Below, in pieces: positions 18,021 to 27,083 of a DNA stretch of 64,000 bases (within the stretch, counting starts at the first letter, position 1; every line of letters starts with the position of its first letter). The translations under genes and the position numbers were made by a program. The notes beneath the pieces are model-generated. The model saw nothing but the letters and a program-made list of their open reading frames with translations. It searched no databases and was not told the origin of the DNA. The DNA lies in assembly GCF_030125375.1 (NCBI RefSeq), contig NZ_JASJUU010000003.1, forward strand, positions 882,247 to 946,246. Reading direction: 5' to 3'. This stretch comes from Pseudoalteromonas umbrosa (lineage in GTDB: Bacteria; Pseudomonadota; Gammaproteobacteria; Enterobacterales; Alteromonadaceae).

Positions 18021-19217
18021 GTGGCTAATATAGCAAATAGCAATGTGGTGCCTGATGAAGCACCTACATTTAATATCAAACCACTGATGTTTGAAACCTT
18101 TGTATGTACTATGGCAGTTATGGCTTTTTCTGCATTGGCGGGACCCGTCGCAAGAGTCACTGGGCTAGAAGCGTGGCAAATAGGTACGGCGATGACTGCT
18201 GCTGGTCTAGCATGGGTACTGATGGCTCGTTTTTGGGGGCGATTGAGTGATAAACGTGGGCGACGTCCAATTATATTATTTGGCCTTAGTGGGTTTGTAA
18301 TTAGTTACGCAAGTCTTGCATTATTCATTGATTTTGCAATGCAAGCAGCAGTGGCCCCGATAATTACATTTATTGGGTTGGTAGTTGGACGAGGCATTGC
18401 CGGCGTTTTTTATGCGGCGGTACCTGCTACTAGTGCTGCTCTGATAGCGGATCATGTTCCGCCTAAACAGCGTACAGCGGCTATGGCAGGGATAGGTGCT
18501 GCAAGCGCCGCTGGAATGGTTATTGGGCCTGGCTTTGTCGGATTGATTGGTGCTTACAGCTTAAGCATTCCTTTATACTTTACTGCCATTTTACCTGCTA
18601 TTGCACTGTTAGCTCTTTGGCGAGTGCTACCCAAGGTGAAGTTACATGCAAAGCCTGATATGCAATCAGTTAGTTTGACTGATAAACGTCTTCGCAGGCC
18701 TGTAGCTGTGGCTTTTGTTGCTGCGTTTAGTGTTTCGATTGCACAAGTCATAGTGGGATTTTTTATTCTTGATCGCCTTCAACTTGATACATCAACTGCA
18801 GCGCGCTCTGCTGGTATTGCGCTTGCGGTTGTAGGGATAGCTTTGATTGTCGCACAGGTCGCAGTGCAAAAGCTTATGTGGCAACCACAGAGGTTCATTT
18901 TGTTCGGCGGGCTCATTGCTGCTGCTGGCTTTATCGTCGTTTACTTTTCTTTATCATCGGTCATATTATGGATAGGTTATGGCTTGGCAGGCTTTGGTAT
19001 GGGGTGGGTATATCCATCACTCTCTGCGCTTGCTGCTAATTCGGTTGAAGCACATGAGCAAGGCGCCGCTGCTGGCACTGTTTCATCTGCACAGGGACTA
19101 GGTATTGTTGTAGGCCCAATCGTCGGTACTGCTATTTATGGGTTAGATTATGGGTTGCCTTTTGCACTGATTGCAGCGATGTTAATACTGGCAGCTATTT
19201 GGCGCTCACCTAAATAG
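18021..19217 (+). CDS. MFS drug/metabolite exporter (TetA-like DHA1 type)
   Basis: 398 residues starting with GTG, set by AAGGAG 6 bases upstream. About 12 membrane segments. The motif between helices 2 and 3 (GRLSDKRGRRPIILFG) is the classical MFS motif A, and the helix 5 region (ASAAGMVIGPGFVGLIGA) matches the antiporter motif C of DHA1 exporters, so proton-coupled efflux from the cytoplasm is the likely role. The substrate cannot be told from the sequence. It stands alone between the T6SS island and a decayed gene. An inverted repeat follows 23 bases after the stop. Confidence 0.85.
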   Translation: MANIANSNVVPDEAPTFNIKPLMFETFVCTMAVMAFSALAGPVARVTGLEAWQIGTAMTAAGLAWVLMARFWGRLSDKRGRRPIILFGLSGFVISYASLALFIDFAMQAAVAPIITFIGLVVGRGIAGVFYAAVPATSAALIADHVPPKQRTAAMAGIGAASAAGMVIGPGFVGLIGAYSLSIPLYFTAILPAIALLALWRVLPKVKLHAKPDMQSVSLTDKRLRRPVAVAFVAAFSVSIAQVIVGFFILDRLQLDTSTAARSAGIALAVVGIALIVAQVAVQKLMWQPQRFILFGGLIAAAGFIVVYFSLSSVILWIGYGLAGFGMGWVYPSLSALAANSVEAHEQGAAAGTVSSAQGLGIVVGPIVGTAIYGLDYGLPFALIAAMLILAAIWRSPK

Positions 19218-19240
19218 CTTGCTAGCGCTTTATTAACCAA

Positions 19241-19270
19241 GGTGCGCTTTAAGTTTGAACTAAGCGCACC
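19241..19270 (+). terminator. Probable terminator after the MFS gene
   Basis: GGTGCGCTT (19241-19249) pairs perfectly with AAGCGCACC (19262-19270) around a 12-base loop, 23 bases after the MFS stop. The T run (TCTTTTT) is some 20 bases further on, so termination may be weak. Confidence 0.5.
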
Positions 19271-19317
19271 AAGTTTAAAAAATATAGTCTTTTTAATACT
19301 GTATTGACTTCTTCTGT

Positions 19318-19845
19318 TTATATTGAGTATGTATCTAGATAGCATTTCTTAATATTGTTAATTAATTTATATACAATTACTAAGTTCATAGCATTGGGTT
19401 TGTGTTCTTTATGCTTTGCTATTAAGTTTCTATTTTTTAATAACGCTTTGTTATCACCCTCTAAAAAAGCAATATTTGCCAGTACATATTCCTTCCATAA
19501 AAATGAAGGCTGACTGTTAGGTGCCGATGCTGCGACGCTTTTAGCAATTTTAATCGCTTTTTGATTCTGCCACCCATCGCGCTCATTTGAAATAGGTGCC
19601 ACAGTAGAGCAGTACTTTTTTGGGTGTTATGTTCCATATAGCGGTTAATAAGCTGGGCTGATTCAGAAAAGCATTTTTGCTCTGATAAGGCTCGCCAGAC
19701 GCGGTTCGGTGTTTGGTCAAATTCAGTTAAAGTCTTGTCTAGCAAGGGAAGTTACTGGTTCAAAAGGGCATTACAATTTGCGTTTGCATATGAAGTGCTG
19801 AGCAATAGACAGGTTAAAATTACTTATTTTAATTAAGTTATCACT
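19318..19845 (-). pseudogene. Decayed gene for an exported protein
   Basis: Read on the minus strand, a signal-peptide-like stretch (VILTCLLLSTSYANANCNALLNQ, about 19815-19750) is interrupted by TAA, continues in the same frame as LPLLDKTLTEFDQTPNRVWRALSEQ, and then coding character moves to another frame near 19590-19610 (ISNERDGWQNQKAIKIAKSVA through to TAA at 19318). A second stop lies directly before the signal sequence, where the start should be. So the remnant shows at least one frameshift and two in-frame stops. The parent was probably a small secreted helical-repeat protein; the family is not recognised. Confidence 0.6.
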
Positions 19846-20052
19846 TTTATATCCTTGAGGGTTAAATATTATAACTTTTATTTTTATTAATATAGGTTTA
19901 ACTCAGTTAGGATTCTGGTTGGTTTTTCAGTTTGTTAAAATCTTTGCTTTATATTTTAAATGTGTTTTTCAGGGAAGTGTGGGTGGGTTTATAGATTAAA
20001 TATATTAAAAATATTTAAGTTAAATAATGTGTGGTCAAGTATTTTTATAGCT

Positions 20053-20083
20053 TGATGGGCTAATTTAAAAAATTAACCCATCA
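20053..20083 (-). terminator. Hairpin after the fimbrial operon
   Basis: TGATGGG / CCCATCA plus TAATTT / AAATTA with one C-A mismatch and a 3-base loop, located 56 bases beyond the pilin stop. It probably ends or protects the 3' end of the fimbrial transcript; no strong U run follows on the minus strand. Confidence 0.5.
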
Positions 20084-20138
20084 TCTTATATTAGGCAGTG
20101 AAGATTAAGCCATAAAAACTTTGCCGCCCAATATTGAA

Positions 20139-20645
20139 TTAGTTCGGGCTTACAGTAACAGTAATAGTATCAGAGTAAGTACCTGCGTCATTTAAACCGT
20201 TTGACTGTGGTGTGATTTTCAGCGAAGTTGCTTGTGTCTCACCAGAAGTACCTGTACCAGCTGCTGTTGCTTTTGAATGCTTGTAAGTACCTGTTTGTAA
20301 ATCGATGCCAGATGTATCACCAATGTTCAGTGTATATGCAATTTTACTACTTTGAGCATTGTTTGCTACTAAGAAACCACCGTTTGCAGATGTATATTCT
20401 GTTGTTGCGTTTTCACCAGTATTACACCAAACATCAAGAGTACCGATTTCTTGAGTTTGCTGAGTAGAATCAAGTTTTAGACCAGTGATGCTGTTGCTAC
20501 TACCACTACTTGTTTTACACATAGGCTCAATCGTACCTTCAAAAGTAAATTTCGCTTCAGTACCTGTTGTACTTGTTACAGCAGCAGCAGCTGAGATTGA
20601 TGTGAATGCAGTTGCAACGAATAGTGATTTTAATAGTGTTTTCAT
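20139..20645 (-). CDS. Major fimbrial subunit (pilin)
   Basis: 168 residues with a signal peptide (MKTLLKSLFVATAFTSISAAAA). The mature part begins with a beta-strand (AKFTFEGTIEPMCK), has two Cys (in EPMCK and LDVWCNTG) that could form the pilin disulfide, is rich in Ser/Thr/Gly, and ends with the strand TYSDTITVTVSPN, as in secreted chaperone-usher subunits of the CS1/spore-coat-U-like type. It is the last gene of the fimbrial operon and is separated from the tip gene by 171 bases holding a 16-base hairpin (TAGGTG / CACCTA at 20698-20713), an arrangement that often allows separate high expression of the major subunit. Confidence 0.8.
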   Translation of the reverse strand: MKTLLKSLFVATAFTSISAAAAVTSTTGTEAKFTFEGTIEPMCKTSSGSSNSITGLKLDSTQQTQEIGTLDVWCNTGENATTEYTSANGGFLVANNAQSSKIAYTLNIGDTSGIDLQTGTYKHSKATAAGTGTSGETQATSLKITPQSNGLNDAGTYSDTITVTVSPN

Positions 20646-20816
20646 GGCTTTTCCCCTTTAAAAAACAGAAGTAGTTTTTATATCTAATTTTAATTTCTAG
20701 GTGTGCTCACCTATCTGGCTAATTATAAGCAAAGGGTGTGCCAAGAATAAAATTTTATTCCGAAAGAATTGTATTTTCCGTCATAAAACTTTGTTAAATA
20801 CTTTTAAATCATAAGC

Positions 20817-21683
20817 TTACCTTGGGTAAACGGTTAATGATAAATTATCTCTATAGTAACCGGCTGGCATTAATTCGACATTGCCCAAAATGAACTCAAA
20901 GCCATACCACTTATTTTTGACGCCTGGGTTGAAGTTGTAGCTACGATAAATCTGATCAGCTGACGACATTTTGACGTTATCAAAACTGACAGAGTAATTA
21001 ATCAGCGCATTAGTGTTGGTTTCATGACGCAAGCCATTGAATTCTGAGTCCAAAACGATATCGTATGAGCTATTACTGAGTATTTTTATACCCCAATAAA
21101 AGCGCATATTACTTTTCAGCTCCCCGAGATTGATTTGATATTGGCCGTGACTGCCGGCGACTTTGCCTTGGCTGTTGTTGTCTAGAGAAATCGAAACCTG
21201 CGGCTCAGAGTAGTAAGTCATGTCAAAATATTGTTCTTCAACAATTTGATTGTTTTTGACAATAGAGACTCTAATCGCACCGTTGTAGGCACCTGCAGGG
21301 AATAAACTGTAATGGCGCAAACGGACCCACATTTGTGTGGTACGTTCATTCAATGGTGATTTCCAAATACCATTTCTGACTTTAATTTTTTTAAATTGGG
21401 CATCAAATAATTTTGCATACTTGTCTTGGGTAGGCCCTTCAAATACCATTGAGTAGTAATAGACGTCTTCCACCCAAATTTCGTCTGCGCAGTTTAGTAG
21501 TTGCTCAGAAACTTGAACTTTAAGCGGTAAAAAAACCGAGACTCTATTTGTGTGCTCAGTGATGATGTCTGTTGAATTAGAAGTGACCCACAAGTTGCCG
21601 TAACAGCTATACCAGTCCGCGCGCGCCTCATTACTAAGCATCAAAAAACTCAAAATCATTAATAAAAAGACTTTGATTTTCAT
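20817..21683 (-). CDS. Fimbrial tip/minor subunit (putative adhesin)
   Basis: 288 residues with a signal peptide ending near ARA-DW. Two beta-rich halves: an N-terminal domain with three or more aromatic strands and two Cys (Cys in WYSCYG and LLNCADE), and a C-terminal half ending in GYYRDNLSLTVYPR, the same type of terminal strand as the pilin. Larger than the pilin and encoded directly after the usher, which matches tip adhesins of alpha-type (CS1-like) fimbriae. Its start overlaps the usher stop by 1 base. Binding specificity cannot be deduced. Confidence 0.7.
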   Translation of the reverse strand: MKIKVFLLMILSFLMLSNEARADWYSCYGNLWVTSNSTDIITEHTNRVSVFLPLKVQVSEQLLNCADEIWVEDVYYYSMVFEGPTQDKYAKLFDAQFKKIKVRNGIWKSPLNERTTQMWVRLRHYSLFPAGAYNGAIRVSIVKNNQIVEEQYFDMTYYSEPQVSISLDNNSQGKVAGSHGQYQINLGELKSNMRFYWGIKILSNSSYDIVLDSEFNGLRHETNTNALINYSVSFDNVKMSSADQIYRSYNFNPGVKNKWYGFEFILGNVELMPAGYYRDNLSLTVYPR

Positions 21684-24151
21684 TATTGTGTGCCTCCTTT
21701 AGGCTGCGCAATTTGTGTAGAGATAGTGCCTAATCTAACAAATCTTTGTGCTTCATCTGAAATACTGAATTGTCCGCTCAATTTATCTAGTTCAATACGA
21801 TAATGGCCAGTGCTAATGCCTTCGACAACAAAGCGTCCTGTTCTATTCGTAAAGAATGCCCAGCTTTGAGTAGACATGTTATCGCCATCCAAACTCGTTG
21901 TTTCATTGGAGTGCACATGGACTATACGTCCTCGTTTCATTGCAATTGGTGTGCCTGAGTGATCAACCAATGTGCCTATCACGGTATACGATAAATCAGA
22001 ACCGATTTGAATATGGTGCCCTGTAGCTGCCCCTCCGACTTTGACATACATCCCAGGCCCCCAGTCATAGCCAAGTGGCGCGTTCGGTACATCAATATTG
22101 AGTTGTGCTTTACTGTATCCACTACCTAAATCAATAAGTGAACCAATTTGATTATTTGGTTTTGATTGGGCTCGTCCTGCTCTGTCGATATTGACGAGTA
22201 CATCGGCATCTTTTAACGTTTTATGTTTGGTAATAACAGCAAAGGGAGCTGTCGTGGTTGCACTCATACCGACATGTCCGTCGGCAATGCCGAGACTGGT
22301 GGATAGATTTACACTGCTACTGCTATCGGAGCCTATGCCGTAACGGGAGTAGTTGCTAGTACTGACATCAGCTCTCATAAATGAGCTTGTGTAGCTGGCT
22401 TCTGCTTGCTCTTGTCTAAAATCTGAGCCTTGCTCAGCCAAAACTTGATAGCCGTAGTCATTCACAAAGTTGTAATTGGTTTTGCCATAACTGGCGCTGG
22501 TGACTTTTGTACGACTATTATATTGGGTTCGTGCTCGGTGGTTTGAACGGCGACTATCATAGTTCCAAGTAAAGGTGAGAAAAAGCTTATTATCTGAGAT
22601 AAACCGTTCATCTTCACTGTCGCTAAAGTTGTAGCCTAGCCTAAAGCGGATATCCTCGTAGCGAACATTGAATTCGGCAGTGATAATGTCTGTCTTCTCA
22701 TTATTATCATTGTCTGCGCGAGCGGCATTCAGGTTAATATCCATATGTTCATTGATAAAATAACTGTAATCAACAAATGCGCGATTACGATTATTAATAG
22801 TATTAAACTCAAGCCAAGGGGTGTTGGTAAAGTTATGACTAATCTCGTAGCCAAGGCGTAAGTTAGGTGAGCCAAAGTTACCATGACCCCATACACTGTG
22901 CTCTGTTTCTACAGAGAAAATGTTGCCAGAAGTCCCATCTTTCTCGCTTTGCGAGTAGCGTAATGAAATATTACCAAGAGGACTGTTTATAGCTGCCAAA
23001 GAGCCAATTACATGGCCAATAGGGTGCACTGCAGCGTTAAAACCAAAGGTAAAATTGTCACTTAAACCGTATTCGTATGTGCCTGATACCAGCAAGTCAT
23101 CATCGTATTCAAAACGCCTTTCTTCAAATGTCGACAAATGACCAATGGCAAAAGAGTAGTCACTGAGTCCTTTGGCTAGTAATCTTGCATTATAATGTGT
23201 CGTAAAATTAAACTCTTCTGTTTCGCCATTAGGGTAAGTGGCGATGACGCGAATGTTGTTTTCGCCAGAAGTAAGAGGAAGGTCACTGAGGTCATAACGA
23301 CCGGCATTTAGGCGCAATCGAGAGATTAAAAAGTCATTAATATAGACTTCTAATATGGCCATACGTGGTAGAACAAATTGTTGGCTATTGCCTGGGGTTA
23401 TTCTACGTTGTGGCTGCAGCTTAGAATAAGCTTTGCTGAAACTGAATCCTGCCAGTTGTGCGCCAGATAAATGTCCCGTGCTCGTTATACTGGTATCCCC
23501 TAAGGTTAAGCGTAGCGGTTTATTTGGTTGATCGTAATAAACTGCAGTTTCTCCACGGTAGACCTTGCTGTCTCTGCGACTGCCATCTTCCCAAAATAAT
23601 GAACTGCGCATGTTGAAGCCATCCCCACCACCAATATTTGCATTCATTAGCCACTCAAACTGTGATCTATGGTCATTATGATTATTGAAACGTTCATGAT
23701 TTAAATTGAGGTTATTCAACATGGCCCAATCAGCTTCGCCTTTGGGTTGCTCAAAATGAGTTTGTCGACCATATGATAAGCTATCAGTTACCATAGCTGT
23801 TTCTGACAGTGTCATATCAATGATGAGATCTTGAGCTTGTAATTTTAATTCAATACCTTGCGCCGCAAATTCTTCTGGTGTGATGGCTTTTTCACCTTGG
23901 CTAGTAAGCCACATGATGACATTTTGGCTAAGTAGAGGGCTTAATTGTTGTTTAAACTCGGTAGCAGAGACAGATTTTAGCTCAAAGCCGTCTGTGGTGG
24001 CAGAAATCTGCCCCACTTCGGCAAGATATAGCCGTACTGGAAAGTCCATCTCGAATGAGGCTGAAAAAACTCGGGTAGCCCAAAACAATAGAAGTGTGAT
24101 TAACACATTTCGCAAGCGAGTAGGCCGGATATAAGCGCCTATTTTAAACAT
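21683..24151 (-). CDS. Outer-membrane fimbrial usher (CS1/TcfC-like)
   Basis: 822 residues, the size of alpha-family ushers. An N-terminal signal sequence (VLITLLLFWATRVFSA) is followed by an N-terminal chaperone-binding domain, then a long series of alternating beta-strands for the barrel, including the strands GLSDYSFAIGHLSTFEERRF and YGLSDNFTFGFNAAV typical of ushers, a plug-like insert (LILPRMAILEVYINDFLISRLRL context) and a C-terminal immunoglobulin-like part (AMKRGRIVHVHSN, NRTGRFVVEGISTGHYRIEL). It exports and assembles the subunits delivered by the adjacent chaperone. The gene begins 8 bases after the chaperone stop. Confidence 0.85.
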   Translation of the reverse strand: MFKIGAYIRPTRLRNVLITLLLFWATRVFSASFEMDFPVRLYLAEVGQISATTDGFELKSVSATEFKQQLSPLLSQNVIMWLTSQGEKAITPEEFAAQGIELKLQAQDLIIDMTLSETAMVTDSLSYGRQTHFEQPKGEADWAMLNNLNLNHERFNNHNDHRSQFEWLMNANIGGGDGFNMRSSLFWEDGSRRDSKVYRGETAVYYDQPNKPLRLTLGDTSITSTGHLSGAQLAGFSFSKAYSKLQPQRRITPGNSQQFVLPRMAILEVYINDFLISRLRLNAGRYDLSDLPLTSGENNIRVIATYPNGETEEFNFTTHYNARLLAKGLSDYSFAIGHLSTFEERRFEYDDDLLVSGTYEYGLSDNFTFGFNAAVHPIGHVIGSLAAINSPLGNISLRYSQSEKDGTSGNIFSVETEHSVWGHGNFGSPNLRLGYEISHNFTNTPWLEFNTINNRNRAFVDYSYFINEHMDINLNAARADNDNNEKTDIITAEFNVRYEDIRFRLGYNFSDSEDERFISDNKLFLTFTWNYDSRRSNHRARTQYNSRTKVTSASYGKTNYNFVNDYGYQVLAEQGSDFRQEQAEASYTSSFMRADVSTSNYSRYGIGSDSSSSVNLSTSLGIADGHVGMSATTTAPFAVITKHKTLKDADVLVNIDRAGRAQSKPNNQIGSLIDLGSGYSKAQLNIDVPNAPLGYDWGPGMYVKVGGAATGHHIQIGSDLSYTVIGTLVDHSGTPIAMKRGRIVHVHSNETTSLDGDNMSTQSWAFFTNRTGRFVVEGISTGHYRIELDKLSGQFSISDEAQRFVRLGTISTQIAQPKGGTQ

Positions 24152-24159
24152 GGGCTAAA

Positions 24160-24855
24160 TTACTTTTGATTAAATAGGCTGATAAGTTTTGCGTTCTTAC
24201 TTGGCTTTTCATTAAGTATAGATTGCAAGTCAACTTCCATTTTATGTCCCGGCATGATAAATCGGCCTGAGGTGATAGATTGAAGCTGTGCCCACTCGAT
24301 ATTGGTTTCACCATTATGAAACTGATAGTCAAAGGTCGACAAATCTAAAACGCGTTTCCCAGAGTTGGCAATTGTCAAAGTACAATCTTCAAGTTTTTCA
24401 CATTGGATTGAGCTTTGTGCTTGAGCATTTATCCCTTCTGGACTGACAAATACCAGTGTGGCGAAATTAAAGACCATTTTCACCCCAGATTTGTCATCGT
24501 CCTCGGGTAAAGGAAGTTGTTTAAAAACGATGCGGTATGAGTGCGTTTCTTTGAGCTCAGGAGAGCCTAGGTATTTGGCGCGAAATACTTGATAGCTTTT
24601 TGCAGCAACCTCGACTTGTGGAGGAAGGACGATGAAATCATCTTCTGCAGATACAAGTACTTCTTGCTGGTTTTCATCAAAGGTACGCTTATATACTTCG
24701 ATTTCAATTGGCAATGTGTTCTCACTGGGGTTTTGCAGTCTATAAGTGACCAACGACTTTTTACCATGTGCAGTAAGATCAACAATCATAGGTTGAACTT
24801 GGTAGGCCAAGGCTGGGAGTGATAACCAGAAAAGTAACAACATAAATAAACGCAT
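24160..24855 (-). CDS. Periplasmic fimbrial chaperone
   Basis: The start chosen is ATG at 24855, with GGAAG 6 bases upstream, giving 231 residues; a TTG six codons earlier is less likely. Signal peptide MRLFMLLLFWLSLPALA. The mature protein has the two-domain immunoglobulin pattern of chaperone-usher chaperones: strand F1/G1 with V-PPQVEVAAKSYQVFRAKYLG (the R-RV-like motif before the subunit-binding strand) and SYRIVFKQLPLP. First gene of the four-gene fimbrial operon on the minus strand. Confidence 0.82.
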   Translation of the reverse strand: MRLFMLLLFWLSLPALAYQVQPMIVDLTAHGKKSLVTYRLQNPSENTLPIEIEVYKRTFDENQQEVLVSAEDDFIVLPPQVEVAAKSYQVFRAKYLGSPELKETHSYRIVFKQLPLPEDDDKSGVKMVFNFATLVFVSPEGINAQAQSSIQCEKLEDCTLTIANSGKRVLDLSTFDYQFHNGETNIEWAQLQSITSGRFIMPGHKMEVDLQSILNEKPSKNAKLISLFNQK

Positions 24856-25239
24856 TTGACTTCCAACAAACAAGCTTGATTAAAAAATTTGCTATACGAT
24901 ACCTGTACTATGAGCTAAAACAAGATCAAATTATCTTTTTGATAAAAAATTCCTGTCTAAGTTACCAATTGTTTTGGCACGATGGTGAAAAGCCATGCTA
25001 TTTAACGTTGTTTTACGCAAATCCTTATGTGTATAAGTTATTTAAAGTTATTTAAAGTTATTTAAAGTTATTTTATTGGGAGCTTTATTCATGTCAATTT
25101 TGCTTTTTTCGATATCACTTTTAAATATTAAAAAATGCATAATATCAATATATTAAAATAATAATTTAGTAATTACATGGTTGACAGATTGAATTGTTTG
25201 TTACGAATATAGGTCCTTACATTATAAAAAGGAGTTACT
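24856..25239. other. Divergent intergenic region with a 10-bp tandem repeat
   Basis: 384 AT-rich bases between the divergent fimbrial operon and the S41 protease gene, so it should hold both promoters. At 25036-25073 the unit AGTTATTTAA occurs three times in direct tandem plus a partial fourth copy; the 10-bp period is close to one helical turn. TTGACA at 25181-25186 lies 18 bases before GAATAT (25205-25210) and could be the promoter of the protease gene. No gene is seen. Confidence 0.5.
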
Positions 25240-27027
25240 ATGTTCTCTTCATGTCTTTACCGTAGAATTTATACCGGTATTCTACTTGCAACAAGCAGTA
25301 CTTTGTACGCCAACCCTGTAATTGATCAATCTATTGAAAACAACATCGCAGCTAAAGCTCAATTTGAGCAAGCATTGCCTGATATTTTAATGTTTAGCGA
25401 GTTTGCGCATCGTATTCGGTATTTTTATCCCAGTGATGCTGTTTCTGGCACTCGGTGGGAGTTTTTTCTTGAGGAAGTCATACATGATATGGTGGCGCTG
25501 CCGGAGCACGCCAGATTAACTTATGCTCTTGGACAGCTCAAAAAGATCGCGCCTTACATAGTGACGGAGCCAAGTAAATTACCCATTGTTAAAGATAATG
25601 ATGTTGCACATGCGTGGGCGGCTTCAGGTGCGCACAACTTTAGCTCGTATAATCGGGATATATTGTCTGGTAATTTTTCCGAGCTTATTAATGATATACG
25701 CACACCAAAATCGATAGTTTATAACGACGTATATGATAATCAAGCAGTATATTGGCCACTATATTTAAACAACCAAGATAGTCAAAAAGGGCAGGCTTTT
25801 TGGCGAGTGATGAAAAAGTCATCCATGAAAAACCCAGCAACATGCATGGCGGCATTAAGTTATACATGGGCTGAAATCTACCATTTTTGGCCTTACTTTG
25901 AGCAAGTGGCAGTGAACTGGCAAGAGAGTCACTCTGCACTGTTGAAAGGGTGCTTAGGTAATCCAAGTGAACTTACGAACATTGTGAATGTTGAATTCAA
26001 AAAGCTTCAAGATAATCATCTTTCAGTTCGTTTTTCTGAAGAGTTTACGGAAAGTGGAGACTATCAGCTTCCGTTACAAGTCCAATATGTTGAGGGTAAA
26101 GCCATCGTAACTAGCAAAACGGACTACTTGTCACTGCAAGTGGAGATTGGTGATGAACTCGTTTCCATCGATGGCGTTATGGCTAATGAGATAATTCAGC
26201 AGACCGCATCCACACTTACATCTAGTAACCATGTCGATAAAGTCATCGCAGCTTTTGGTATAACTCAACATTATAGTTCTCCAGATCTGGTTAACTTGGT
26301 TTTTAGGAAACCTGATGGTGACGTGTTTACAACCACAACTGCGACGATACACAAGGAAGTTATTGGGGAGCTTAAGGGGCATTCAGAGGATCGGACACTT
26401 GTACAAAGTTTAGGTGGTGGGATCGTCCGGCTGAATTTATACGATATCGCAACTGAAGCTCAGTTTAATGAAGCGAAAGAAAGTCTAAGTAACGCTAAAG
26501 CAATCGTACTGGACATGCGTGGATATCCACGTAACTTCTTTTTAACTCGCGAATTTATGGGGTACTTTTCAGATACAGATACTAAGGGAGGTGCGTATAT
26601 GCAGTTCCTTCAAAGACTCCCTAATCAGGGGGATACCTATGTTTATAACGCGCATGTTGGACTACCACTAAATGAGCTGCTGTTCGACGTCCCAACAGTT
26701 GCGATTTCTGCAAACTTAAATGCGAGTGCAGCAGAACACTTTTTGATGATTGCACAAAACTTGAATATCCCCATTGTTGGTGATGTCACAATGGGAATTA
26801 ATGGCGATTATATGTATAACTGGATTTTTGGTGGTCCATTTCATGGAGGGATCGATTATTTGTATACTGGCGCTCGTTCAGACCAAATTGATGGTAGCAA
26901 ATTAATAGGTGTGGGTGTTCAACCTGATTATCTAGTACCTGTAACGCAGGATTCGATTGTTGATAACATCGATGTTCAGCTTGAAAAAGCCTACGAACTG
27001 GCCAAACAGATGTTAATAGAGAAATAG
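25240..27027 (+). CDS. Exported S41-family peptidase, copy 1
   Basis: 595 residues; AAGGAG precedes the ATG. An N-terminal signal peptide probably ends at LYA-NPV. A PDZ-like region spans about 280-370 (VEIGDELVSIDGVMANEI), and the S41 core follows: AIVLDMRGYPRN around 421, then ANLNASAAEHFL with predicted nucleophile Ser496, and IPIVGDVTMGINGD near 510-523. It therefore resembles C-terminal processing proteases acting in the periplasm or outside. It is a clear paralogue of the protease at 38292-40043; the two flank the darobactin-type cluster. It converges on that cluster and shares its terminator. Removal of the peptide leader is a hypothesis from location only. Confidence 0.8.
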   Translation: MFSSCLYRRIYTGILLATSSTLYANPVIDQSIENNIAAKAQFEQALPDILMFSEFAHRIRYFYPSDAVSGTRWEFFLEEVIHDMVALPEHARLTYALGQLKKIAPYIVTEPSKLPIVKDNDVAHAWAASGAHNFSSYNRDILSGNFSELINDIRTPKSIVYNDVYDNQAVYWPLYLNNQDSQKGQAFWRVMKKSSMKNPATCMAALSYTWAEIYHFWPYFEQVAVNWQESHSALLKGCLGNPSELTNIVNVEFKKLQDNHLSVRFSEEFTESGDYQLPLQVQYVEGKAIVTSKTDYLSLQVEIGDELVSIDGVMANEIIQQTASTLTSSNHVDKVIAAFGITQHYSSPDLVNLVFRKPDGDVFTTTTATIHKEVIGELKGHSEDRTLVQSLGGGIVRLNLYDIATEAQFNEAKESLSNAKAIVLDMRGYPRNFFLTREFMGYFSDTDTKGGAYMQFLQRLPNQGDTYVYNAHVGLPLNELLFDVPTVAISANLNASAAEHFLMIAQNLNIPIVGDVTMGINGDYMYNWIFGGPFHGGIDYLYTGARSDQIDGSKLIGVGVQPDYLVPVTQDSIVDNIDVQLEKAYELAKQMLIEK

Positions 27028-27040
27028 ATATAAAAAATTC

Positions 27041-27070
27041 AAGAGGTAAGTGGGTAATCACTTCCCTCTT
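27041..27070. terminator. Bidirectional terminator at the end of the dar cluster
   Basis: AAGAGG-T-AAGTG pairs with CACTT-C-CCTCTT around a 6-base loop. On the minus strand the stem is followed by GAATTTTTTAT, a good U tract, 14 bases after the last gene of the dar cluster; on the plus strand it lies 13 bases after the S41 protease stop. Confidence 0.75.
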
Positions 27071-27083
27071 AATCTCTTCCATA

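Noticed and set aside
25036..25073. CRISPR-like array
   Set aside because: The repeat unit is only 10 bp and has no spacers.
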